A stretch of DNA of 9,423 nt from JBBTVO01 sp038058335 (GCA_038058335.1 JBBUBI010000038.1:1-9423), one strand, 5' to 3'; positions 1-5,263 are shown, numbered from the stretch's first letter. Numbers and translations are program-made. Notes: a model not told the origin generated them from the sequence alone.

Positions 1-45
1 AGCGGCAGCCCATGGCCTAATAGGGGATTGCCCGGTAAAATATAA
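1..45 (+). CDS. Possible 3' tail of a gene entering from the left
   Basis: Frame 1 is open from the first base to a TAA at 43-45 and would give a 14-residue tail (SGSPWPNRGLPGKI). The stretch is clearly richer in G+C than the DNA that follows, which changes abruptly to AT-rich repeat-like sequence after the stop. That contrast is the only support. No family can be named from so few residues, and frame 2 is also open a little further, so this is a weak call. Confidence 0.2.
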   Translation, partial: SGSPWPNRGLPGKI

Positions 46-94
46 TTTTAATTTCTAACTTGCCCTTCGGTCTTGAGCTCAGAGTCGAAAGATA

Positions 95-115
95 TTTTTG
101 ACTTCTAAATTTTAA
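95..115 (+). repeat. 21-bp direct repeat, left copy
   Basis: Identical over 21 bases to 5690-5710, core TTTGACTTCTAAATTT, same orientation. In both places it lies upstream of the GC-rich 30-bp repeat (179-208 and 5745-5774), so the two sites share a composite repeat module rather than a single word. Confidence 0.75.
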
Positions 116-143
116 GTTTTAAATTTGCTTCCCGACTGGTGGA

Positions 144-159
144 TAGTGGATGAGAAGTA
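144..159 (+). repeat. 16-bp direct repeat (TAGTGGATGAGAAGTA)
   Basis: Exact 16-base match to 2107-2122, where it directly follows the hairpin repeat behind the AbiEii-type gene. It is not A/T-only, so a chance match in a 9-kb window is unlikely. Part of the interspersed repeat network of the accessory block. Confidence 0.65.
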
Positions 160-178
160 GCAGACTAATTTTCAATTT

Positions 179-208
179 GTCACCGCCGCAGCGGGATCCC
201 GACTGAAA
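179..208 (+). repeat. GC-rich 30-bp interspersed repeat, left copy
   Basis: Matches 5745-5774 at 26 of 30 positions in the same orientation, starting GTCACCGCC and ending CCCGAC-GAAA. Three of the four differences are G here versus A there; the fourth is T here versus C. This copy contains the perfect 10-bp palindrome CGGGATCCCG (192-201), which is broken in the other copy. The G+C content stands out sharply from its surroundings. A shorter piece, TCCCGACTG, also occurs at 130-138. Confidence 0.7.
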
Positions 209-305
209 ACTATCAGCGGGAAAATTTTAAATTTGAAATGAATGTTACAATAATTGAATTTTCAATGTTTAAAAATTAAAAAATTTAGAATTGATTTAAA
301 ATTGA

Positions 306-327
306 AAATTAAAAATTTAAAATTAAA
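306..327 (+). repeat. 22-bp A/T repeat flanking the toxin-antitoxin operon, left copy
   Basis: Exact 22-base match to 1142-1163, same orientation. The two copies bracket the RelB/RelE-type operon (381-931). Because the sequence is pure A/T the match is less improbable than its length suggests, but the flanks also share ATTTGAAATGAA (near 230-240 and 1074-1085), which supports a common repeat module. Confidence 0.55.
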
Positions 328-380
328 TTGCTTGAGAAGGGCTCCTGTGGATCGGTTGCTGATATTTTAATGTTAAGTTA

Positions 381-650
381 TTACTTATATAACTGTTTGT
401 GGGTTCCAAGTGCAGCAAAATATGCAATAGGTACCTCTTCTTCTCTGTTCTCCTGAAATATTGCCCTTAATTCAGCTGTTACATCAATACTGCTAAATCC
501 TTCCCACTCTTTGTGTAGCTTGTGATTATCTAATTCTAAGTTGTTGGGGTCTTCGGAGAAAAGATCGATTGCTCTTTTAAAACTCTTGCGGGTTCGTACA
601 TCTTGTCTTTTGAGTTTATCAATAAGCTTTGGGGCAAGTTGAACTCTCAT
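381..650 (-). CDS. RelE/YafQ-type toxin (mRNA interferase family)
   Basis: An 89-residue protein resembling RelE/ParE-superfamily toxins, closest in look to the YafQ branch. These are small ribosome-dependent endoribonucleases that cut mRNA when free and are neutralised by a tightly bound antitoxin. Visible marks are the N-terminal helical pair rich in Lys/Arg (about 7-30), the DNHKL...GFSSIDVTAELRAIF block (about 41-65) and the C-terminal GTHKQLY (82-88), whose His84 is placed like the catalytic His of YafQ. The length is normal. The ATG at 650 overlaps the antitoxin stop by four bases (ATGA), with CAGGGG just upstream as a ribosome-binding site, so translational coupling is likely. Family membership is fairly sure; whether it is active is not shown. 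Confidence 0.85.
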   Translation of the reverse strand: MRVQLAPKLIDKLKRQDVRTRKSFKRAIDLFSEDPNNLELDNHKLHKEWEGFSSIDVTAELRAIFQENREEEVPIAYFAALGTHKQLYK

Positions 651-931
651 ATCCCCTGTCGCTCAAGCCATTTTACAGCTTCTTTACCAGTATTAAAAAC
701 AGGCGATGCTTTTCCTTCTTTCCTATCTTGTAACGCCTGTTTTATTGTTTTAATCAAATACTCGCTTGGTTCTTCACTGCGTGCGCTGAATTCTAAGGAT
801 TTTGTCCTAATGAGCTGTTTTAAAAACGCTTTAATGACCACGCTTAAGGGCATACCAAGCTCCCCGGCTATTTTCTGTGCCTCTATCTTTACTTGTGGAT
901 CAACTTTAGTAGTAACTACTGCGTAATTCAT
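647..931 (-). CDS. RelB/DinJ-type antitoxin
   Basis: A 94-residue protein of the RelB/DinJ ribbon-helix-helix type. Residues 4-45 fit the DNA-binding fold: a short beta strand (VVTTKVDP), helix (QVKIEAQKIAGELG), turn with MPLSV, and a second helix (VIKAFLKQLIRT). The remaining half, rich in charged residues and ending KEAVKWLERQGI, would wrap the toxin. In this family the antitoxin dimer, and better the toxin-antitoxin complex, represses its own promoter; the imperfect palindrome at 932-961 directly upstream fits that. It precedes the toxin gene, the usual order, with a four-base overlap. The start at 931 is chosen because promoter elements lie immediately upstream; the mRNA leader would be only a few bases. 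Confidence 0.85.
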   Translation of the reverse strand: MNYAVVTTKVDPQVKIEAQKIAGELGMPLSVVIKAFLKQLIRTKSLEFSARSEEPSEYLIKTIKQALQDRKEGKASPVFNTGKEAVKWLERQGI

Positions 932-971
932 GGTACTCTATAGTATATACAGTAGTATACCAGTTTGTCAA
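932..971 (-). promoter_or_regulatory. Promoter and palindromic operator of the RelB/RelE-type operon
   Basis: On the minus strand a consensus -35 TTGACA (966-971) is followed after 18 bp by -10 TATACT (942-947); TATATA (944-949) at 16 bp is an alternative. The start codon begins at 931, so the leader would be about 4 bases. A 30-bp imperfect palindrome (932-961, centre 946/947, 11 of 15 half-site positions matching, outer ends GGTA/TACC) fills the space between -35 and start codon. This is the expected place for autorepression by a RelB-family complex; binding is inferred. Confidence 0.7.
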
Positions 972-1023
972 ATTTACTTCTAGCGTTGCAACACTTATTC
1001 AAGGGGTAGACAATCCGCTAAAA

Positions 1024-1048
1024 TCGAGGTTTAATCTCGAAAAGGCTT
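1024..1048 (+). repeat. Hairpin repeat, degenerate copy
   Basis: TCGAGGTTTAATCTCGA (1024-1040) can form an 8-bp stem with one G-T wobble, followed by AAAAGGCTT. The same hairpin plus the same AAAAGGCTT tail occurs at 2080-2107 with perfect pairing. The stem is kept despite sequence change. No T-run follows on either strand, so it is not an obvious terminator. Confidence 0.55.
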
Positions 1049-1091
1049 TTACAACAAGCTAAAACAGTTTACGATTTGAAATGAAATCTAG

Positions 1092-1132
1092 ATTTTAAAC
1101 GTTTTAAACATTAAGTCATTGAAACATTCAAT
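1092..1132 (+). repeat. 41-bp interspersed repeat, copy 1
   Basis: Matches 5704-5744 at 38 of 41 positions in the same orientation, with core GTTTTAAACATTAA and end ATTGAAACATTCAAT. It lies in the spacer between the RelB/RelE-type operon and the AbiEii-type pair. No gene was found in the whole spacer 972-1221. Confidence 0.7.
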
Positions 1133-1141
1133 TGAAATTAT

Positions 1142-1163
1142 AAATTAAAAATTTAAAATTAAA
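1142..1163 (+). repeat. 22-bp A/T repeat flanking the toxin-antitoxin operon, right copy
   Basis: Exact copy of 306-327; the pair encloses the RelB/RelE-type operon in direct orientation. Confidence 0.55.
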
Positions 1164-1221
1164 CTAGAGTAGTTAGGAGTTAGATATTTAACTTTTGCCT
1201 GCAAAAAGTAGTATGATAGTA

Positions 1222-1227
1222 TATAAT
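1222..1227 (+). promoter_or_regulatory. -10 box (TATAAT) for a leaderless transcript of the AbiEii-type pair
   Basis: A perfect TATAAT ends six bases before the ATG at 1234, so transcription should start on or next to the start codon. The -35 is poor (CTGCAA at 1199-1204, 17-bp spacing). Two copies of TAGTAT (1209-1214 and 1217-1222) stand 8 bp apart just upstream and could be part of an operator, but this is only a guess. Confidence 0.55.
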
Positions 1228-1233
1228 TAAGCT

Positions 1234-1476
1234 ATGCATTCCCTGTGGGACTATAATAAAAAAGACCTTGAAAAGACCGAGGGAGGAAGAATATTTATCT
1301 TGGAACGTATGATTAATTACGGTCCGGGCAAAGATGAAAAAATTAAACTCTCTGATGTAAAAAAATATTGGGATAAGCTCGAATTATTTCCAATAAGAAA
1401 ACGGCTTTTAGAGCTACTTATATGGGGAAAGTATCTATCCTTACCAAGGAACAAAACATCATTTTGGCTGAAGTAA
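1234..1476 (+). CDS. Small protein paired with the AbiEii-type gene; putative antitoxin
   Basis: An 80-residue basic protein (MHSLWDYNKKDLEKTEGG...) with repeated Lys/Glu-rich helices and a C-terminal block LLELLIWGKYLSLPRN. No named domain is recognised; it does not look like the winged-helix AbiEi antitoxin usually found with AbiEii. Its last 55 bases overlap the start of the next gene in another frame, a tight arrangement that implies joint expression and probably coupled translation. By position (first gene, small, just upstream of a toxin-family nucleotidyltransferase) an antitoxin role is plausible. The start is set by TATAAT six bases upstream. I recall similar proteins beside AbiEii-type genes in CPR genomes but cannot verify that here. 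Confidence 0.7.
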   Translation: MHSLWDYNKKDLEKTEGGRIFILERMINYGPGKDEKIKLSDVKKYWDKLELFPIRKRLLELLIWGKYLSLPRNKTSFWLK

Positions 1477-2078
1477 AAAAAAGTGGGTTTTTATCGACTA
1501 ATTTTTATTTTACCGGCGGAACAGCTCTAAGCGCTTTTTATCTTCAGCACAGATATTCGGAAGATCTTGATTTCTTTAGCGAAAAAAATATTGATACAGA
1601 AACGATATTTACCTTCTTCCAAGATTTAAGCAGGCAGCATAGTTTTACATTCACTTCAGAATTTCAGGAAGTTGTTTATATTTTTTTGCTCAAATTTAAC
1701 AATACAACAACGCTTAAAGTTGATTTTGGCTATTATCCGTACAAGCAGATTGAGAAACCCAATGAACTAAATGGTATTAAAACTGACAGTCTTACCGACA
1801 TTGCTGTTAACAAGTTCTTGACAATAACACAACGGAATACCGTTAAAGATTTTGTGGATCTTTACTTTCTCCTTGAGAAATTTACTGTATGGGAGCTGAT
1901 TGAAGGAGTACGAATAAAGTTTAGAATGCAACTAGAGCCATTCATTCTTGCTTCTGACTTTCTAAAAGTAGAAGACTTTAGTTTTCTTCCCCGCATGATC
2001 GCCCCTCTTACTCTGGGAGAACTTAAATCCTTTTATCGTCAAAAGGCACAAGATCTAGGGAAAAAATCGGTAAAGTAG
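1422..2078 (+). CDS. AbiEii/AbiGii-type nucleotidyltransferase (putative toxin)
   Basis: A 218-residue protein of the AbiEii/MenT-like nucleotidyltransferase family. Known members act as toxins of type IV toxin-antitoxin and phage-defence systems; characterised relatives transfer nucleotides to RNA such as tRNA acceptor ends. Visible catalytic layout: GGTAL (32-36) with the HRYSEDLDFF motif (43-52, metal-binding Asp48 and Asp50), a third acidic residue in KVDFG (Asp101), then the family's C-terminal signature DIAVNKF (126-132) and KDFVDLYFLL (142-151). All core residues are present and the length is within the family range, so it appears intact. It overlaps the 80-residue upstream gene by 55 bp and has no strong Shine-Dalgarno, suggesting coupling. 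The substrate and partner are not known from sequence. Confidence 0.88.
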   Translation: MGKVSILTKEQNIILAEVKKSGFLSTNFYFTGGTALSAFYLQHRYSEDLDFFSEKNIDTETIFTFFQDLSRQHSFTFTSEFQEVVYIFLLKFNNTTTLKVDFGYYPYKQIEKPNELNGIKTDSLTDIAVNKFLTITQRNTVKDFVDLYFLLEKFTVWELIEGVRIKFRMQLEPFILASDFLKVEDFSFLPRMIAPLTLGELKSFYRQKAQDLGKKSVK

Positions 2079-2079
2079 A

Positions 2080-2102
2080 TTTTCGAGGTTGAACCTCGAA
2101 AA
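2080..2102 (+). repeat. Perfect 23-bp palindrome (hairpin repeat)
   Basis: The two arms of 11 bases (TTTTCGAGGTT and AACCTCGAAAA) are exact reverse complements around a single central G (2091). It starts one base after the AbiEii-type stop codon. T's lie in the 5' arm and A's in the 3' arm on both strands, so it lacks the trailing U-run of an intrinsic terminator. A related hairpin with the same AAAAGGCTT flank is at 1024-1048. Confidence 0.7.
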
Positions 2103-2106
2103 GGCT

Positions 2107-2122
2107 TAGTGGATGAGAAGTA
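2107..2122 (+). repeat. 16-bp direct repeat, second copy
   Basis: Exact match to 144-159 (TAGTGGATGAGAAGTA), here between the hairpin repeat and the four-helix-bundle element. Confidence 0.65.
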
Positions 2123-2144
2123 AGCTTGAAAATTGACCTAATTA

Positions 2145-2167
2145 TTCTAATTTCTAATTGACCTAAT
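2145..2167 (+). repeat. Left inverted-repeat arm of the IVS-like cassette
   Basis: Built of CTAATT-type words (core CTAATTTCTAATTG, 2147-2160). Pairs with 2551-2573. The same words head the dead copy at 5264-5301. Confidence 0.65.
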
Positions 2168-2516
2168 GAAAAGTAGTAAATTTGATTTGGAAGAGAGAAC
2201 TGCAAAATTTGGAGAAAACGTAATCAAATTCTGCCATGAGATTCCTAAAAGTTCAATTACAAATCCTCTAATAACTCAATTGGTTAAAGCCGGGACAAGC
2301 GTTGGGGCAAACTATAGTGAAGCGGATGACGCAGAAAGCAAATTAGATTTTAGACATAAAATTGGCATCTGCAAAAAAGAAGCAAGGGAATCGAAACACT
2401 TTTTAAGAATGATAGTTACTGCAGTCCCAGAGCTAAGGGAGGACGCGAGAGTTTTGTGGCAAGAAGCAAAAGAGCTTAATCTTATTTTCAACACAATTTA
2501 TAAAAAAGTTAGTTAA
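2166..2516 (+). CDS. Four-helix-bundle protein (23S rRNA intervening-sequence protein family)
   Basis: A 116-residue, wholly helical protein of the S23/IVP four-helix-bundle family (the fold shared with the Avd accessory protein of diversity-generating retroelements). Marks: DLEERTAKFGENVIKF (7-22), NPLITQLVKAGTSVGANYSEAD (33-54), the basic helix KIGICKKEARESKHFLR (65-81), and a final helix LWQEAKELNLIFNTIYKK. Length and motif order are those of the complete family, so the gene is intact. Family members form ring-shaped basic oligomers that probably bind nucleic acid; the biological role is not settled. It lies between 23-bp inverted repeats and has no clear Shine-Dalgarno or promoter of its own. 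No reverse transcriptase or variable repeat is present, so it is not part of a retroelement within this window. Confidence 0.9.
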   Translation: MKSSKFDLEERTAKFGENVIKFCHEIPKSSITNPLITQLVKAGTSVGANYSEADDAESKLDFRHKIGICKKEARESKHFLRMIVTAVPELREDARVLWQEAKELNLIFNTIYKKVS

Positions 2517-2550
2517 CTTGGGATTTTTTTGAATTAGAACTTGATTAGAA

Positions 2551-2573
2551 ATTAGAGCAATTAGAAATTAGAA
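2551..2573 (-). repeat. Right inverted-repeat arm of the IVS-like cassette
   Basis: Core CAATTAGAAATTAG at 2558-2571 is the exact complement of 2147-2160; related AATTAGAA words also occur at 2532-2550. It begins 34 bases after the stop codon of the four-helix-bundle gene. Confidence 0.65.
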
Positions 2574-2605
2574 ATTTACTTTTAAGTTTTAAATTTAAGT
2601 AATGT

Positions 2606-2611
2606 TATAAT
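2606..2611 (+). promoter_or_regulatory. -10 box (TATAAT) before the surface-protein gene
   Basis: A perfect TATAAT lies 11 bases before the ATG at 2623, giving a leader of about 4-5 bases and no Shine-Dalgarno. The region 17 bp upstream (TAAGTT, 2583-2588) is a poor -35, so promoter strength is uncertain. Confidence 0.45.
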
Positions 2612-2622
2612 TAATCGTAATA

Positions 2623-3918
2623 ATGAAATTTAAAAAAATCTTAATTGCCGTCTTGGGTGTAGTTTTACTTGCCGGAGCTATCTTTATTTTTATCAAACTT
2701 TCAAATAATCAGCCGGAGAAGGTTGTGGTAAAACCGCCTGCTTCTCAAATTGTAAAGATGACCAAGGACTCGGTCCATGTCAGACAGCCGGATGGGACAA
2801 TAAAAGCACAGTTTTACTCAGAGCCAATTAATTATCAGGACGCAGAGGGCAATTGGCATCCGATAGATACGACTTTAAAGTTGAAAGGCGATATTTATAA
2901 AGGGGAAGGTACCCAAGTTTCTATAGGGAAAGACGGCACAGTACGGGTAGATGGTATGAATCTTACTCAGAAAACATCAAGGATTGGCTATCTTAATTCC
3001 GATACTCAAAATTTTACCCCGATTGCAGAGCTTAAGGAAGGAAAAATAAAGGAGAATAAGTTTATACGTGAAGCAGGAAGTCTACGGCACGAGCTGACAC
3101 TTTCTGAAAAGGGTCTTAAAGAAGAATTGATTCTTTCAGAAAAACCAACAGGCTGGAAGTTTGGAGACTTGCTGGTAATAGAGACAGAAGTCAGCGGAAT
3201 GAATTTACCGCAGGGCTTTCTTGAAAAAGAATTTAAAGTCGGAGATCTAATCTTTCCTGTTCCCACATCAGAAGATGCGAAGCACAGTAAGGGTGAAACA
3301 AAGCGTTTTTCCAAAGAAATCAGCGGAGAGCAGTATCTATATACCGGTGTTCCTGCGTCATGGTTGGATAAAGCATCCTATCCTGTAATAATTGATCCGG
3401 ATTTCGCCGGATCTACCGACGATGGGTATGTGCAAGGTGCTTCTGCCAGCTATTCGACGGCCAGGAATACTTCTTCATCTGTTAACGTCAGCAGTACAGT
3501 CATGATCGTCGGCCAAGTAAATTTTAATTTCGGCTCCGACAACTTCAATGTATATCGGAGTGCATTAAAATTTGACACATCATCGATCGGTGCTGGCGGC
3601 ACAGTAACTCAGGTCAATCTAAAGCTAGCCGTATTACAGGATGTGACTGATACCGATTTTGATGTTCAGATAGTTGATCTGGATTGGTCGGCACAAGATC
3701 CGCTTACCAGCGGAAACATGGAAACTTTCTATGATAATTGCCTAGGAGGCTCGGCTGATAGCGGCAGTCCTTGGCGGAACACGAGCGGTATGTCTACCGC
3801 TACCCCTCTACACCAGCCCAAATCTGTCCACGTCTTGGGTGATCAAAACGGGCAGCACCTACTATTGTCTCCGCAGCAGTCGGGATTTCAGCAATACTGG
3901 TCCGCCGGCAGGGTTTAG
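2623..3918 (+). CDS. Membrane-anchored surface protein, N-terminal part (frameshifted)
   Basis: A 431-residue reading frame forming the front of a longer cell-surface protein. Residues 1-4 are basic (MKFKK) and 5-25 form one hydrophobic segment without a clear cleavage site, so it is probably a membrane anchor with the rest outside. Residues 30-260 contain YQDAEGNWHPID (71-82), typical of the N-terminal part of large DNRLRE-type surface proteins. From about 261 (IDPDFAGSTDDGYVQ) a beta-rich jelly-roll domain of that kind begins. Real homology seems to end near residue 395 (GMSTATP): the following residues in this frame are unlike the domain, while the +1 frame continues it. The last 36 residues and stop are therefore frameshift products. 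Substrate or ligand is unknown. Confidence 0.75.
   Translation: MKFKKILIAVLGVVLLAGAIFIFIKLSNNQPEKVVVKPPASQIVKMTKDSVHVRQPDGTIKAQFYSEPINYQDAEGNWHPIDTTLKLKGDIYKGEGTQVSIGKDGTVRVDGMNLTQKTSRIGYLNSDTQNFTPIAELKEGKIKENKFIREAGSLRHELTLSEKGLKEELILSEKPTGWKFGDLLVIETEVSGMNLPQGFLEKEFKVGDLIFPVPTSEDAKHSKGETKRFSKEISGEQYLYTGVPASWLDKASYPVIIDPDFAGSTDDGYVQGASASYSTARNTSSSVNVSSTVMIVGQVNFNFGSDNFNVYRSALKFDTSSIGAGGTVTQVNLKLAVLQDVTDTDFDVQIVDLDWSAQDPLTSGNMETFYDNCLGGSADSGSPWRNTSGMSTATPLHQPKSVHVLGDQNGQHLLLSPQQSGFQQYWSAGRV
3800..3812 (+). other. Apparent +1 frameshift site
   Basis: Up to the CCT at 3805-3807 the first frame reads ...SGMSTATP; skipping C3808 and reading TAC at 3809 gives YTSPNLSTSWVIKTG..., which continues the jelly-roll domain through LRSSRDFSNTGPPAGF to VLVVDY. 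One extra base in the C/T-rich ACCCCTCTACACC stretch explains the break. The site is not a known slippery motif. It may be a true mutation, a sequencing or assembly error, or less likely recoding. Confidence 0.65.
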
Positions 3919-5251
3919 TTCAAATGAATATTTCTCTATCTACTCAGCCAGTCATGCCAGTACTTCATTACGTCCTGTTCTTGTAGTAGATTATTATGCG
4001 ACGCCCGGCATTCCCGATATGACTGCCGGCACAGACTTAGGCTCATCTTCAACAGACAATATTACTTCTGATACCACTCCTGACTTTACCATCTCCTGTA
4101 TTTCCGGACTCACTGTCACTTTGTATGACAACACAACATCCGTCGGTACCGGAGTTTGTTCTTCTTCTACGGTTACTATTACTTCTTCAACTTTGTCTGA
4201 AGCTACTCATGCGAGCATGAATGCCAAACAGGGTGGTTCAGATGCTTCAGGGAATCTTTCAATAACTATTGATGTGACAGCAGACGCTGCACCGGGTACT
4301 CCTGATATGACTACAGGCACAGACTTAGGTTCATCTTCAACAGATAATATTACTTCTGATAACACTCCTGATTTTACTATGTCCTGTGTGTCCGGATCGA
4401 CTGTCACTCTGTATGATAACGTAACATCCAAAGGTTCAGGAGCTTGTTCCGGAAGCACAGTCACTATCACATCCTCAGCTTTGTCTGAAGGAGCTCATGC
4501 GACCATGAATGCCAAACAGGTGGATACGGCAGGTAATACCTCAGATGCTTCAGGAAATCTTTCAATAACTATTGATGTGACCGCAGATGCCGCGCCGGGT
4601 ACTCCTGACATGACTGCAGGTACAGACTCCGGTTCATCTTCAGCTGATAATATTACTTCTGATAACACTCCTGATTTTACTATGTCCTGTGTGTCCGGAT
4701 CGACTGTCACTCTGTATGATAACGTAACATCCAAAGGTTCAGGAGCTTGTTCCGGAAGCACAGTCACTATCACATCCTCAGCTTTGTCTGAAGGAGCTCA
4801 TGCGACCATGAATGCCAAACAGGTGGATACGGCAGGTAATACCTCAGATGCTTCAGGAAATCTTTCAATAACTATTGATGTGACCGCTCCGACTACCCCC
4901 GGTACGCCTTCAACCACCACACCAAATACAGACACCACGCCAACGTTTAGGTGGGGGGCTTCAACTGATACTGGTGGTAGCGGGTTAGATTACTACTCGG
5001 TAGACTGGTCACAGGATAGTGGTTTTTCTTCCGGTGTGACAAGCTCTACGAGCAGTACCGCAAGCTGTTCTCTTTCAACCACTACTTGTGGTGGAGCCAC
5101 GGGTCTGTCCTCCGGTACTTGGTATGTCAGGGTCAAAGCCTTTGATCTAGCCGGCAACTCCTCGAGCTTCTCGTCCAACGGCTCAGGTGAAATAATAACT
5201 ACTACATTAAACTTTCAAGGGGTCGATATGAAGGGAATAGACATCCGGTGA
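3839..5251 (+). CDS. Surface protein, C-terminal part: Ig-like repeats and FN3-like domain
   Basis: The continuation of the protein begun at 2623, in the +1 frame; domain continuity starts at about 3809, so the GTG at 3839 is only the first usable start codon and lacks a ribosome-binding site. Numbering from 3839: end of the jelly-roll domain (1-51), three Ig-like repeats (about 56-147, 152-248, 253-349) of the type PDMTAGTD-GSSS-DNITSD-TPDF common in bacterial adhesins, then an FN3-like domain (about 354-452) with WYVRVKAFDLAGN. Each Ig repeat has two Cys 20 residues apart (87/107, 183/203, 284/304), suitable for disulfides. Repeats 2 and 3 are nearly identical in DNA; repeat 1 is diverged and lacks five residues at the DTAGN loop. 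There is no C-terminal anchor; the end GVDMKGIDIR is abrupt. The joined product would have about 875 residues. Confidence 0.75.
   Translation: MIKTGSTYYCLRSSRDFSNTGPPAGFSSNEYFSIYSASHASTSLRPVLVVDYYATPGIPDMTAGTDLGSSSTDNITSDTTPDFTISCISGLTVTLYDNTTSVGTGVCSSSTVTITSSTLSEATHASMNAKQGGSDASGNLSITIDVTADAAPGTPDMTTGTDLGSSSTDNITSDNTPDFTMSCVSGSTVTLYDNVTSKGSGACSGSTVTITSSALSEGAHATMNAKQVDTAGNTSDASGNLSITIDVTADAAPGTPDMTAGTDSGSSSADNITSDNTPDFTMSCVSGSTVTLYDNVTSKGSGACSGSTVTITSSALSEGAHATMNAKQVDTAGNTSDASGNLSITIDVTAPTTPGTPSTTTPNTDTTPTFRWGASTDTGGSGLDYYSVDWSQDSGFSSGVTSSTSSTASCSLSTTTCGGATGLSSGTWYVRVKAFDLAGNSSSFSSNGSGEIITTTLNFQGVDMKGIDIR
4343..4887 (+). repeat. Tandem 303-bp repeat with 242 identical bases
   Basis: 4343-4584 and 4646-4887 read as identical over 242 bases, including synonymous positions, at a period of 303 bp (101 codons). 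This encodes most of Ig-like repeats 2 and 3. The first Ig repeat (about 4004-4280) is clearly diverged and 15 bases shorter. Such identity points to a recent tandem duplication or gene conversion. Confidence 0.85.
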
Positions 5252-5263
5252 AAAGATGATATA

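Larger units (their letters stand above)
46..380. other. AT-rich intergenic stretch packed with interspersed repeats
   Basis: No credible gene on either strand. The DNA is dominated by A/T runs of the TTTTAAATTT and AAATTAAAAATT kind, interrupted by one GC-rich island at 179-208. Parts recur elsewhere in the window: 95-115 at 5690-5710, 110-126 at 2580-2596, 144-159 at 2107-2122, 179-208 at 5745-5774 and 306-327 at 1142-1163. No clear terminator hairpin with a T-run was seen for the RelE-like gene that ends at 381 on the minus strand. Confidence 0.7.
2145..2573 (+). mobile_element. IVS-like cassette: four-helix-bundle gene inside 23-bp inverted repeats
   Basis: The left arm 2145-2167 and right arm 2551-2573 are inverted repeats matching at 21 of 23 positions; the outer 16 are perfect (TTCTAATTTCTAATTG and its complement at 2558-2573). 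The four-helix-bundle gene occupies the loop, its ATG overlapping the inner end of the left arm. The transcript could fold with the gene in the loop of a long stem. Intervening sequences within 23S rRNA genes of some bacteria have just this layout and encode this protein family. Here the element is intergenic. Calling it mobile is an inference, helped by the partial second copy at 5264-5349. No transposase and no target-site duplication were seen. Confidence 0.45.

Noticed and set aside
46..380. CRISPR-like array in the repeated A/T spacers
   Set aside because: Repeats are irregularly spaced, overlapping and scattered over several loci, with no unique spacers of even length and no cas genes.
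603..926. Open frame of 107 codons on the plus strand opposite the toxin-antitoxin operon
   Set aside because: It is antisense to two well-matched toxin-antitoxin family genes, has no promoter or ribosome-binding site, and its composition is typical of an antisense shadow.
1209..1222. TAGTAT words shared by the promoters at 932-961 and 1209-1222 as a common operator
   Set aside because: TAGTAT is a common variant of the -10 box and occurs as one at 5652-5657; spacing differs between the two promoters (12 versus 8 bp), so a shared regulator is not supported.
2080..2102. Palindrome after the AbiEii-type gene as an intrinsic terminator
   Set aside because: No T-run follows the stem on either strand; the T's are in the 5' arm. 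Kept as a repeat instead.
2023..2205. Minus-strand frame of 60 codons across the end of the AbiEii-type gene
   Set aside because: It crosses the hairpin repeat and the start of the four-helix-bundle gene; nothing supports it as coding.
2166..2516. Diversity-generating retroelement, because the Avd accessory protein has the same fold
   Set aside because: No reverse transcriptase, template repeat or adenine-biased variable repeat was seen; the Ig tandem copies are identical rather than A-mutated.
3805..3809. Programmed +1 frameshifting in the surface protein
   Set aside because: CCT-CTA is not a recognised slippery site, there is no in-frame stop or Shine-Dalgarno stimulator at the site; mutation or sequence error is simpler.
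4207..4773. Two near-identical minus-strand frames
   Set aside because: They mirror the tandem Ig-like repeats on the other strand; their similarity is inherited from the repeats.
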